Shown here piece by piece: positions 14,449-27,050 of a stretch of 64,000 nucleotides of DNA. This DNA is from Daphnia carinata. Lineage: Eukaryota > Arthropoda > Branchiopoda > Diplostraca > Daphniidae. The position numbers and the translations under genes were made by a program. The notes under the pieces were generated by a model that had not been told where the DNA came from, searched no databases, and saw only the letters and a program-made list of their open reading frames with translations. The DNA lies in assembly GCF_022539665.2 (NCBI RefSeq), contig NC_081338.1, forward strand, positions 2,913,679 through 2,977,678, given 5' to 3'. Position 1 is the first letter of the stretch; each line of letters opens with the position of its first letter.

Positions 14449-14734
14449 TTTTGACGAAAATCATCAAAAAGCGACATCTCTCAGAATTAAATAACAATCA
14501 CACAATAGTTTCAAAATCGAACGCTTATTCTAACTGGCATGTTAGTTTTGCCTTTACCTATGAAGTTTTTGAATTATGCGCAATCAAAGTTATTATAGCG
14601 CAACTACTTTAATATTTTAGATTACTCAAAAGCCACAAATTTCGCGCCAAATCAAATATCGTTTTCGTTATTCTCGTTAAATTTTGAATCTAAATCGTAT
14701 ATGTTATTGATTATTGTGTTTTAAAAATTTTTAA

Positions 14735-15105
14735 AGGAAAAGTCGGGCTTGTTTTGTCGGGTTTATTTTGTTGGGCTTAAAAATTTTCCCTATTAAAAAA
14801 TAATATCATTAAATCTAGATAACTATACATGCTTCTGATTCAAAATTAACCAAGGAACGCGAAAATGGAACTTGTTTTCCCGTAGAGTTTATAGCCTTTG
14901 AATGATCTAAAATATAATATTAGTGTGTGTGGGAATCGAAACCATTACTAGCGCGCCAGTACGCTACAGCGCTAGCGTGAACACATCAAACTTCTTTGAT
15001 ACTCAAAAACCATAAACTCTACGTAAAAAAAAATTTTATTTTCTTGTTCCTTGTTAATTTTTGAATTAGAATCATATATAGTTATCTAGATTTACTCACA
15101 AAGCA
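14735..15105. repeat. Foldback repeat unit, copy 3
   Basis: The left arm starts with gtcgggcttgttttgtcggg words (from about 14741), followed by the inverted ccctattaaaaaataatatc word and cccgtagagtttatag. The core is at about 14904-15000 and again has ctagcgcgccagtacgctac. The right arm ends with atagttatctagattta near 15095 and stops short of the aagcccgac words, where an A-rich aaagcaa-type stretch begins. Confidence 0.72.
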
Positions 15106-16815
15106 ATGCAACATAATGCACAACAAAGCAAAGCACAGCTAAACAAATAAGTTAAGCTAACAAAGCAGAATATCGCTCTAAAACAAGTTTTTTTAAATAG
15201 GAAAGATCATTGCGTCTCCAACCATTTCTTTTAGATGATGTAGATAATGCTTTTTATTGTCTACATGCATACAATATACCGTAGCATACTGGCGCAACTG
15301 CTGAATCACAAATGATTTTGGGCACTTTATTGCCTTTTCCTTATTTTCTGTGCTGATTCCATGCCCTATACACTGCCCTTTATATGTTTAATCAGTTACA
15401 GTGTGAATTTTGTTTCAATTTATTATTTGCTCGTCCGTTTTTCTTTTATGCGGTTTTTGCATTGGCACTAGAAGTTTGCTAAGGCCTTTAACTAAATAGT
15501 CGCCATCTTGCTGCCATCTAGTGACAAAGAAAACATGTAAACCGTAATTCTTTCTTCAATTACTTGTCAATTTGTAACTGATTTTCCCTAAATCATAGAA
15601 ACGCAACATCCTTCTCTATCAGTATCTTCTAAAGAACTGTATATCTTCTGAGAACAAAATGACTTTGGAACCAGCAATATCTTAACCTACTTATCGAGAT
15701 TGGAAGATTAATTGCCGTAAAATTCGCTGAAAGATAGTTGTTACGTTTCTTTTCATTCAAATGCAAGTCACTTCGCCGCAAAAACAAAAGAAAATGATTC
15801 TTTTGATAGCCGTCCTAGCAATACTCGTTAGAAAGGGCTAAACCAATCCACAATTAAATCAATTCTAGTGATTGACCTGGTTGGATTTTCACGTACCTTC
15901 CTGGCACAGTCCTTATAACCGTTAACCTATAGTCTGGTAATTCGGGGAACCTTTGCGATTCTTGCTCCGATGACCAATAGCTAATTTAACGATAAAGTTT
16001 AATCCACTTCTATTCTCTGACTAAAATGTAAATAAAATGAGTGTTGTAGGGTACATACACAGCACACGCACAAGCAAAGGAAAGCAAAAGTACAAAACTA
16101 CATCAGGTACTACAGTAAGAAAAAACACTAAAAAAAATTACAGTACCGAAAGCAAAAAGGCGGAATAACAAAGAACATAAAGTAAAGAAATAAGGATAAG
16201 GACGAAAATAAAACAGGGAATAATATTCGAAGGCACCGTCAACGGTTGTTGTTGCTTTCTATTGATATGTAAAACTACAAATAACGATTCTTTTGTATTA
16301 TAATATTATTTGGTAAATTTTGAAGTTATTTTTTTTTTCAATTAAAGAGATAAAGCCCACAAATTTCCCCTAAAATGTGACACGTAGAAAACGTTTAAGA
16401 ATTTTTAAAAAACACAACCAAAGGATCCCTGGTACCTTTTTTTTTTTTGCTGTAAAAGTGTGTTGATGTTGCATCTGTTTTAATTTTCTAAATTAAATGA
16501 TGGACGTTGTTTGGATGCACACAAAAATTAATTAAAATAAAACACAGCTACCTGGTGAAGTAGAAAAAAAAAGCATTTAGTAAAAACCTGTCATTAGCTG
16601 TGGAATGAATTGAAATAAAACTCAGGCGCTGGGCTTCGATTAAGTCCGACGGATAGTTTCGCAAAAACATAGCGAGAATACGGGATGCGACACACGAATA
16701 CTATGGTCTAAGAAAAAAAAAACGAAGGAGTGACTGGGGGGCAAAGCGTGTGCATATGTATGTGTGTGTGTACGGCACTTGGGAAACGTGCAGTATACGA
16801 CAAAAGTTGGCTGAC
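15106..16815. other. Intergenic between repeats and kinase 3' end
   Basis: AT-rich, no gene seen. Two purine-rich stretches with related aaagca words (about 15105-15175 and 16065-16205) look like degenerate simple sequence. The kinase 3' UTR must occupy the right-hand part; I could not assign its poly(A) site with confidence. Confidence 0.5.
15511..15524 (-). promoter_or_regulatory. CTCF-like motif
   Basis: On the minus strand this reads TCACTAGATGGCAG, 13 of 14 to the CTCF consensus. It lies between the repeat cluster and the 3' end of the kinase gene. An additional gatggcgac word follows on the same strand. Confidence 0.45.
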
Positions 16816-19800
16816 CTAAAAGTCGTAATCCCAGCCGCTCATATCGTCAGGCGGCGAAACGTCCATGTCAGGGGGGTATTCATCAAAATTGGAGGTGTCT
16901 ATTGTACTGCGGATCTGTGGGATGATTGGAGGAGCCTTTGTGCGTGTACGCAGACCCTCCCAGTTGAAACCATCAAACCATCTAGAAGCAGAAAAAACAA
17001 AAAAACAAGCGTGATTGGATAGGCAGACTAAGCAATCATTTTGACATTGAGTTTCCATCACGTACTTGTGCTTTTCAATGTCACGTTCACCCTTTTGGTA
17101 TCCCAATCGTTCGGCTGGATTATCACTACAAGAGAAATACATTTAGATGAAAGAAGTATAGTACCCTGTGGAGCCGGTGTTACAATCCTGGCAGAATGGG
17201 ACTTTAGTGAGAGTTATTGAATTAACATACCGACAGAGTTTTTTAATGAGCGCAGCTGCGTTGCGTTTGATGTTGCGTGGAAAGTCGACAGCGTCAATGC
17301 CTTTAATGATGAGGTTGTAGGTTTTCATAGGATCTGAACCACTGAATGGAGGCGTGCCCGATAAAAACTCGAATATCAACACTCCCAGAGACCAATAGTC
17401 AGCGCTGATATCATGTCCTTTGTTCAAAATTACTTCAGGAGCTACGTATTCAGGAGTACCGCAAAATGTCCATGTTTTCCGTCCGGCCTGGTCCGTCAGA
17501 GATAAAGATTGCATTATTGAATGCTAACAAAATAATAGAAATGAAACGCGTTGTCATTATCTGACAGACGCGGGTAAAGGGCGAACCGGCAATCTTTTGG
17601 CGAAACCGAAATCAACCAGTTTGACGTAGCCATGCTTATCGAGCAACAGGTTTTCGGGTTTTAGATCACGATAAATGATGCTGCGGCTATGAAGATAGTC
17701 AAAGGCCTCGATGACGCACGCCGTGTAGAAGCGGGTGGTCATTTCGTCGAAGAACCCGCGATCGCGTAAGATAGTCCACAGTTCTCCGCCAAGACATACC
17801 TCCATGAGCATATACAAATACTTACGATCTTTGAAAGTTTTATACAATTTGATGATGAAATCGCAATTAGTTTCCTCCATAATTTGTTTCTCCGAAAGAA
17901 TGTGTTGCTGCTGCCGTGTCTCTACAATCTAGACAATATTGGGAGCAGAAATGGATAGGTAAAGATTCGATACTACGATTCGTGTGATTATTATGATTCT
18001 TCTTTACCTGACTTTTCTTCAATTGCTTCAGCGCGTACGATTGAGACATGTCGTCACTGACGTGAACTAGTTCAACTCGACCAAATCCTCCTACTCCGAG
18101 TGTGGCTACGAGGCGAAGGTCACTCAATTTAACATGGGCAAAGGCGTCGTAAATCCTGCTATTTAAGGAAAAAAAAAACATAGTAAGAAACGTGATCTAA
18201 GTAATTAATTTGATCCAAACAGATCAACATCTCCCAAAAACCTACTTGCGACTGATATTTGCATTGTCGATGTATTTAGTTCGGACCTCTTCCAGTCCAT
18301 TGATGAACTGATTAAACGAATCTCGGTCAATCACCAAACAGCTCACGCCATCGGAATCGTCTGCAATGATATTGGCCGTTCGTACATCTTCGCTGCAAAG
18401 CCCAAATAAAAGTAAATCGGGAAATCACAAGAAATAAAAGTATGATTAGTAACAACGAATGTAGCTCAGAGTATAATACTACTATTACCCTTGAAGGGCC
18501 TTTTCACCGAAGAAATCTCCTCGTTTCAGCGAACGAATGTATAGCTCCTGGGATGTGGCGCGATCCTTAATGGTGACTTTAACCTAAAGCAAATAAAAAC
18601 AAGCAAGTTAAACGGTACCAAAAAGGCTTCTTAGTTAGCACACTCACTTGTCCTTTGCGGATAATGAAAAAAGTGTCACCTGGCGCTCCTTGGCGAATGA
18701 TGTAGACTCCTTGCTTGTAGGAACACTTTTAAAAACAAAAAACACAGAAGAACTATAAAGAGCTAGCTTATAATATAAATGCGTTAATAAGAAAGAAAAA
18801 AAAACATTTGACGCAGACTTCCCGTGACATAGCACACTCGACATAGCATAGTAAACATAGCTTCACTCTACTAAAGCAGAATACTTGTCGAGCCAATAAA
18901 AGCAAGAGAGCTAAAATAACGGTCTTTTTTATATGGAATTTTAAAAAAATCTAACTATATTGAATGGATCTATAAGTGTAAATGAATTAAGATACTGTAT
19001 GATTGAATACCTCTTCAAGTGTGTCGGCGATCTTGAGGAGCTTATCTTCTTGAAGGTTTTTAAATGTTGGCACACTGTAGAGGGAAGATCCCAAATAAAG
19101 AATTCGAAATTATCTTGTGCACAAGAAATTAAATTTACTATATTTCTAAAGTGCAACGTATGATTCCTAGGAAAGGATAATCAAGCCCTGACACGAGACA
19201 TGACAAATAAAAATCGTGAAATTCGGAAAAAGGGGTGTAACAAAGGACTGAACAAATTGTAGGTTCATTTCCAACCTTTTTCATCATCACAAAATTTCAT
19301 AAGGACAGCAAGAAGTTTAATAAAAATTATAAAAGGAAAAGAAAAAAAGATTGTGCTGAAGCATTCGCATTTATACCTTTTAAGGAAAGCGGTATATTCG
19401 TCTTGGCGAATCAGGCCACTTCGCATCATGATAGACTGGAAAACGTGACGTTCGATTGCCCACAGCTTGCTGTCATTGGCCGCTTAAGTATGTGATAAAA
19501 AGAGAAATGAGAAACGTTTAAATAGTTGAATGACGTAATGGGAAAAAAAAATAAGGTGAACTGAGTTATCGTTAACTATCCGAGGTGATAGTACGAAAAG
19601 GAATTTGCAGAATATTTTTCTCGTACCTTTAATAGTAGCGGTTCTTTTGCAGTTATAGAGGATGGCTAACTCGCCCATGACTTTTCCCAGTTCCATTGTG
19701 CTGAGATATTTTCCTTCTCTCGACGCCTCCACTTTACCCTCTGTGAATGATTCAACAAGGTAATTAAAAAAAAAAAAAAAAAAGATGGTAATTAAGATAA

Positions 19801-20854
19801 AATTCTTGTGTTTTTTTTGCTTATGCAGTTTTTGTTTTTTTTAAGTTAAAGATAGTTATGCAGAGACTCGCAGCCTGTGCACAGAAGAGAATATGGATTC
19901 ATGAAAATTCTAAAACAGCAAACCGAGGAAATGTGCATGCAAATATTTTGTTTTTCCTCCTTTTCAACATCTTACCAATCCACGGATCAAGTTTGGCCAA
20001 AGGATTTTTCGTTGATGCATTTGTTTGTTTTATTACGCACCTTCTAAGACGTACATGATGGAGCCGATGTCGCCCTCTTTAATTATGATGCTACCACGTT
20101 GATAATTCACCGGGTACATGCAATCGATGATCTCATTTATTTGATTAATATCCAAATTCTTGAGGAAATCATTGCTCAGTATCGCCGCTTTTATCAATTC
20201 TCGCGATCTACGAAAAGAGGTATTGTACGTTAAATACCATTCGAAAACTTAGGTGAAAACAAACATGAGAAAAGAGTTTCTACTGCAGACTCTTGCCTTT
20301 CACACTAATTTTGAAGCATGACGGGACTGATACCCAGCAGAATTCTGAACCACTACGAAATAATGCTGTCCAACTATCTCAGTAAATTCTTTTCGAGCCA
20401 CAATGTAAAACAAGAAACAATGACGGCCAATAGTTGCTACTTGAATGATGATATACCTAGGCCCTTTGGGGTGATCCTTAAATTTTCGGTAATTGATGTC
20501 TTGTGTTGTCTGCAAGCTCTGTGGTTCGGCAGATATACCTTGAGCTCTGACCTTCCTGGGCTCACGAGTCCGCGTGACCGATGTTAAGCTTGTGGGCTGG
20601 CCACCAAATGGAAGTACACTTTGGAACTTATCTAGGTGGGACCGTAGCTGCTGAATTTCTTCCTCTCTTTGCTGAAGCTGACTTTTCTTTAATTGCAGGT
20701 ATGAATTAAGGTTTCTTATCTCCTCATCCTGTTTAAGTAAGGAGTACTGCAGCTCTTCTGTTGCTTCTGCCATAGCTATATAGGTACTAGTTTGTGCCCG
20801 TGGCAGGGTATTTCTCCTGTGTTGCTTGTATCGTGTAGGTGTTGCTGTCTTCAT
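16816..20854 (-). CDS. for: cGMP-dependent protein kinase, foraging/PKG-I type
   Basis: Serine/threonine kinase switched on by cGMP, downstream of guanylyl cyclases; in insects the foraging orthologue affects feeding behaviour. Coding exons in order of transcription: 20854-20457, 20207-20041, 19740-19627, 19482-19377, 19074-19011, 18725-18648, 18583-18489, 18392-18246, 18155-18008, 17928-17587, 17487-17231, 17125-17066, 16981-16816. They sum to 2142 nt (713 aa) and all introns are GT-AG. Seen: N-terminal leucine-zipper-like coil (about 30-80); autoinhibitory [10 protein letters not shown] (103-112); two cyclic-nucleotide domains with cassettes [14 protein letters not shown] and [16 protein letters not shown], each carrying the Thr typical of cGMP selectivity; kinase glycine loop GVGGFGRV (410-417), Lys433, [11 protein letters not shown] 545-547, TPEYVAPE; C-terminal tail ending GWDYDF. 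An in-frame TAA lies 18 nt upstream of the ATG and fixes this start; a second Met at residue 28 could be used instead. The PKG-I/foraging choice rests on [10 protein letters not shown] and [10 protein letters not shown], recalled from the fly protein. Confidence 0.97.
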
Positions 20855-21845
20855 TTTTTGTTTTTTTATTTAAGGCCGCTCAACTATTGAATGCTATATA
20901 CTTCTCTCAACACCATGTGTGGCAATCTCTAGAGAAATATAAAAATAAGGATATAAATATAGCTAAAAATATTAACTGTTACTTTCAACTGCATGTATCT
21001 GACACTATAGCTGTGGAAGAGATTTCTTTGTTTTATAGACAGATATGCACATATGAACATACACATACATTCAGACATGCATGTATACACACAATAGACA
21101 TAGATAAACAAATAGTTACCACTTCAGTTAGCGAATAAGCGGCTTTTCAGGAATACGTCACACCAAAATGGGCAGTCGACATTAACTACACCTAATGGGT
21201 CAGTATGTAATTTTCAGAGAAGATATTGATCAGGCTAGAAAATAGCAAATCTTATTGAGAAATATCGCCTGAATTTTGAAGCATACACGGGAATACAATT
21301 ACAAATTCATCTGAAAAATAAAATTGCTTTCGTACATCTACAGGTGCTACTGAACCAGTTACAACACACGACAAGGTCAGGAAAACGAATACGCCTACCG
21401 CTAAAACGCAAAACAAGGTCATGGGACTCACCGTTATGCTTTCTGCACACACAATTACGCAAACTACCTCTTCTTATTTCAGACGAACTGAAGACCCATC
21501 TATTGTGATTTAGGAGAATGTCAAACCTACAATCTCTCGGTACTTTTCTTCCCATTTGAAATAAACAGATAATGATATAATGCTGTAATTTGAATTATTA
21601 TTGATAAGTACTCAAAATTATATCAAATAGTTATTATATTTCTTTTACGCAGGGAGTAAGTATGGAGTACAATACTGAGAATTCCTTCGAATGAGTAATT
21701 AATAGATTTTATTTCATTACAGGACAAAATTAGACCTAAGTTATGTTTGTAAAAATTCTAAAAGGGTTTGTATTTCAACAAAACGTTAAGCAGATTTGAA
21801 AAAAAAAAATATTTGTTTGTTAATTCCATTTGTCTTCTAGTTTGA

Positions 21846-21859
21846 CTACTAGATGGCAG
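21846..21859 (+). promoter_or_regulatory. CTCF-like motif
   Basis: CTACTAGATGGCAG on the plus strand, 13 of 14 to the CTCF consensus, about 1 kb upstream of the kinase start codon. A weaker relative (CTACTAGGTGCCGC, 12 of 14) follows at 21905-21918. Confidence 0.45.
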
Positions 21860-23620
21860 CTGGCTCCAAAAATGGTTCGTATTCCCCTCTAGTGCTCAAG
21901 TTTTCTACTAGGTGCCGCTCTTAAACTTAATGGAAAAGGAGGCATAAATTCAAATTTTTCACTGACGCATCTTTAAGGCACTTTTTAACTAGACTGAAGA
22001 ACTAAAATAACTAATTAATTTCTTCAAAACACGAGGTATACTTTCCCAAAGAAACAAATTATAGAGCGCCTAACTTTAACCATTGTCAGGAGGACGTTTT
22101 CAAGAATATGGAAGACAGTAAGGGAGAATCGACTAAGACGACGTACCAGTATAGGCTGTTTTATTTGCAATGGGTATTGTGCTAGACGGGATGTTAGCCT
22201 CACTCTTAAGAGCCGACGTCATAACCAAACGAACGCTATTCATGGGAAAATGAAAAGCACAATGCAATTCATTGGAGCTCTAGTAGCGAAACTTGAAAAT
22301 GGGAGGGAACAGGTTGCTGTGAGCTTTTAAAGTGAATGGATTCCCGTCGTACACGAATATATACAAGACCTGTAACAGAAAAAGGTGGACTTGAATTTCG
22401 TGTCAATGTATGGGTTTGCTCGATATCAAAATCAAGCGATGCGAGTAAGTTAGGTTGTCGTGTAAGGGAGAAAGAGCTCGAAGAAGAAAAGAGAAAAAAG
22501 AAAAACACCATCACTCGAAGATGATGGAGAACCTGAGAAACATTCCGACAGAAGTTGCCGGACGGGGACAGATAAGACTTCACGGTGGCGGCTCGGCTAT
22601 TTCATCACAAAGAGACTCGGAATCTTTTTTCTATCGTCTTTTGGTCGTCTTTTCATTTCTTCTTCGTTACTGGTCACAACAGGTGAAAGAAAAAAGATGA
22701 GAGATGGGAATCATCACGGACAGCAGGGTCTCCCTTGGTTACAGTGGCGCATTGACAGTGTCTCGTCTACGCTCCGACTCCCCTCTCCATTTTTTTGAAA
22801 CCTGCTTCTTCACATTTCAATTTCTTAGAAATAAACAATTGGCCCACCCTGCTTTTCATCTGGAGAACAAGAGCTTGATGGTACACCCCTCTTTCTATGA
22901 TCAAATGCGTGGAGACGCATGCACCGTCAACGCGTATTGGCTCTTTGTTTCCCGTTTTCCACATGTATACGCCATGCTCTGCATTGTTCCTCATTGTCTT
23001 TTACATTTCTTTTTTTTCTTTATCCACCTTTCGCCATGCGGAATGGGAGGAACAACATCTCCGTTCAGTTCGTAGAGCAACACATCCGCACGTTACAAAC
23101 ACGCTGCTTCTAAACACTGCACTTTTCTTAATGAACGTTTTTTGTTTTATACAGTACGTTAAACCACGAAAGTACATACAATACAACATTGAGACTTGAA
23201 TAAAAAATGAGTAGGTCTAGCCTTCTGATGAAATGTTAGATTGGTCCTCTTTGTTGTGCGTTCCCATTTGGGATGACTATAGCGTGAATCATTCGAAAGA
23301 ATGACAAAAAAAAAATGTGTCTCCCGTTCACCGACCGCATCGTTCGTGAAAAGCTAGTCCGTATAAGCACCGTCTTTTGTGAACCCTGCTGATGATTTCT
23401 CTAACGGAAGACGACAAACAAACAAGTCATCCTACGCCAATCCTAATGCGACCTATCAAAAGATCTTACACAGTGCTTACGCTGAAGCATTCTTTCAGTC
23501 TATACGATGAATGAACAGGTAAATATAAACGTAGAAATTTGCATATTTAGCGGAACATAGGGTCTGCGACCCGTTATCACGCCCTATTCATTTTTCATTC
23601 CTCCCGCTCAGCCAACTGTG

Positions 23621-23652
<32 letters not shown>

Positions 23653-26600
23653 CTCTTTTCCTTTTTCTTCCTTCATTTTTTTATTTCCAAATTGTTATTT
23701 ATTGAGTTTTCCCTGCATGCCAATGGTGAACGCTGTGCTGGCAAATCTATCGTGATCACCTACGCAATTTTTATTGGAATGATATAAAACTGCAAGCCGA
23801 TGTTTACGTGCGGTACTTGGCTCGTATAACTTCCAGAAATGTCCATGTACATCACACACACACATTTGGATATCCCTTACGCGGAAAAGCTGGCCATACG
23901 AGCTCTTACTTCAATCGCAAACGAAAGATGGGTAGCCGGTCATGCAGCGGTCCCCCTGTCGCGAAGGCTAGCTCTTTTTGGCTTACACGAGGGACGGCGC
24001 TGAGTTAAACACAAACCATCCTGAGTTTCTAGATGGTTAAAGGCTCTATAGTCTTATACGAACACATCCTTTACTGGTTGGTGTCTAGGGTTCCCTGATA
24101 TGAGCGGACGATTATGGACCTCGAACGTATAGGTGTATATTTTTGTTTTGTTTTGAGGAAGACCCATGCATACCCCCCCCCCCCCCCCCCCTCGTCCAAA
24201 AATGAAAAAGAAGAAAAAAAAAAGCTGGGAAAGCCAAAGTTGATGGAAGATGTGGCGGGTTGCTTTGTCGGCGGTTGCCGACAACACGCGAACTTCATCA
24301 CAGGATTAGTCCAATAGACTCCAGAAAAAAAAAAAAAAAAAAAAAAAAACGACACAGAGTTGAAGTTGTTTTAGGTCTTCGAGAGTGCCTTTCCTGGACG
24401 AACGCGATGTAACCAGCCTGTATAGCCATACATGTTTTTGTATGTTTTAATTTTTAGTTCACATGTACAGGCTAAATGTGGTATAAATTTCCGCAGTTTC
24501 CACGCCCCGTTGTGCAGTGAATCTTGGCAAGCGATGGTTAATTCAGTTATTAAAACGCGGAGTGTAACGCATCGTCTCTTCAATCAGGCGAAAATTCAAA
24601 ACGACAGCAGGTATTCCATTGGCTGAATATGGGCACACCGAAAATGCAAGTTGGGTTTTCTTTTTTTTTTTTTTTTTTTTTTCTTTTTAGCACCTGCTTG
24701 CAACTTAAGACCTTCAATAACGCAGATCTGAAAACACCCTTTAGATCATACAGAAAATTTTTTCCTCTTCATTTTTAAAAGCATCGTCTGTTTTTTAAGT
24801 CTGCAATCTCATCGTGATGAAAAATGTTACAGACGTGTAGCTATATAGATGTGTTCCGGGAAGCAATTCTGGACGCAAATTTAATGCGCATATGTTTTAA
24901 GCGGATGGACAGAAACGAGACAGCTGGCGACAAAATGAAGAGAGGTAGGAAAAAATAAAAATAAAAAAAAAATAGGACGAAAAAATTCAATCGACAGAAG
25001 TGCTGCTCCTGCTGGTGCCCTATTTGTAAGATGGTTTGAAGTGGATGAGCAAAGCACTCGACGGCGTTGAGTTCTCTTTATACATACATACATGTATAGG
25101 GTAAAGCTTTTTTTTTTTTTTTTTTTTTTTTGAAGCCAATAGTTCCCCAATTAGCCGGCTGGGGATTTTCTCTATGTCGGATGTAGATGCCACATTGATC
25201 ATATGGTATATCCTATACATATCCATTCTTATATTCCTATATTTATTCTATAAGGCCTATTCAGTGAAAAATACGCGCTCGCTGTGTTGTCGCTTATCAT
25301 TTAGGTCAAAGGATAGATATATATATACGTTTTGTGTGTTTCTTTTTAATCCGTTTGACAGCAGCAATGACGAGTCTGAATCTGCCATATAGGCCTACAC
25401 TGGACACACACACACACACACACACCCCATTTTTGTCTCTTTCCGGTTGAGGGGGAGGATGATCACTCTTCACTTCTTTTTGCTAATGTGTATACACTAA
25501 CCAATTCTTTCAATATAGGCGAAATGTCACAGACTTCGTATCTGCCGAGCACATAGAACACATCAACTTGTATATTCGAGTGCTTCTTTTTTTTTTCTTT
25601 TTCTCTTCTCTTTTAGGTAGATGTATAGAGTCGGCTAGCCTGTCAAACGATAAAAGGCACTGCGACTCGTACTGTTTTTCGAAAATGAAAAGAGAACATA
25701 GAGAAAGACTATGGCGCCCCGGATATCTAGCCCTTTAAGCTGCTTTTCTAATTTTTCTTATATACAGTGTCCTCTTCTTTTCTTTATCCATCCATAGGTA
25801 GACTATATAGATATGAATAGATTCGCCGCCAGTGTGTGTGTCTGTGTAATTGTTCAATAGGAAGTGCAGTTGGAGTGTACGTATCCATAGCCTGGCATAT
25901 ATGCGGATATCAAAAAAAGGGGGATATGACAGTTGGTTTCACCCCCGCAGTTCCTCCGACGTCCAGTCAGTCCACCGCTGTCATTGTTCCTCATTGTTTT
26001 CTGCTTTCTATTCAATTTGTTCTTATTGTTATCCGTTTTTTATTTTTTTTTTTTTTTCCTAGTGCTTTATTTATTTATTTCTGATTTGTTTTATTTTGCC
26101 ACGTCTCTCTCTCTCTCTCTCTACTCTCCTCTGACTGTTTGTTTGCTGTTGTAGTTTTTTTTTTCTTTTCTTTAGTGGCTGAAAATACCGTCTGGAATCA
26201 AAGACGTTCGTTAGACGCCACGTCAATACAGACATCACCAAACATTTTTGAGACAACCCTTTTTTCTCCCAATCTCAGATAGTTGACATGATGCGATAAC
26301 AATAGACGTTTAAAATCAAAGGGGGAAAAGCTACATGAGACATTGTTTGCGATAGATTGTATACTCTTCTCGTTTTTCTGGGGAAGGGGGGGGGGGATGT
26401 TTCAAGAGCGCCATCCAATAGGCATAACGCGTTCGCGCACATACTCGGTAGTTTTATACGTAGGTTTGACAGACTGGACATCAGACGGTTTGCAAAAAAA
26501 AAGATTGCAATTATCAGATTATACGACCTTTGCTATTGTGCACCCTTTTTTTTTTTTTTTTTTCTTTCTTGCAGTACCGCGGCAGCAGCGATCTCAGCAG

Positions 26601-27026
26601 TAGGTCCCGCGGCCAGCACCTTTTGTTTTCCAACCGTTTGGAATCCCCCATTTAATATTTTTTCTTTTTTTTTTTCTGTCATGTCCTGAAAAATATCGAT
26701 GAGTCGATGAGTGACGTTGCCTATACGGAATTATGGATCGCTTTTTATTGTTTTCGACGTTGTACCAGTATAATTCCAATTTAAAAAATCGAGTCAGCTG
26801 GCGATATCGAAGTCCGATAGGGAAAAAAGTCCGTGTCCAGTTGGCATTCGTCTTGAAATGCTAGAAAATCGATGAATACCCATGCGCTTCAAGTATAACT
26901 CGTCGTCGTGCATCGCGCGCTTGAGATGCTACTTCATTATTCGATTTGCATGGTGAAATAATAATGATAATAAAAACAAAAATAAACAAATAAAGGAAAC
27001 CCACCAATCCGCCGGTATAACAGAAA

Positions 27027-27050
27027 AACAACAACAACAACAACAACAAC
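27027..27050 (+). repeat. (AAC)n microsatellite
   Basis: About 8 AAC units followed by three gaac units. Confidence 0.9.

Noticed and set aside
13300-15105. CRISPR-like array
   Set aside because: Units are long, imperfect and contain inverted arms, in an animal gene context; no spacers or cas genes.
20318-20587. Plus-strand frame opposite the kinase first exon
   Set aside because: Antisense shadow of the N-terminal exon and the intron that follows it.
16816-20854. Assignment to the Pkg21D type kinase
   Set aside because: [20 protein letters not shown] and the coiled-coil N-terminus fit foraging/PKG-I better.
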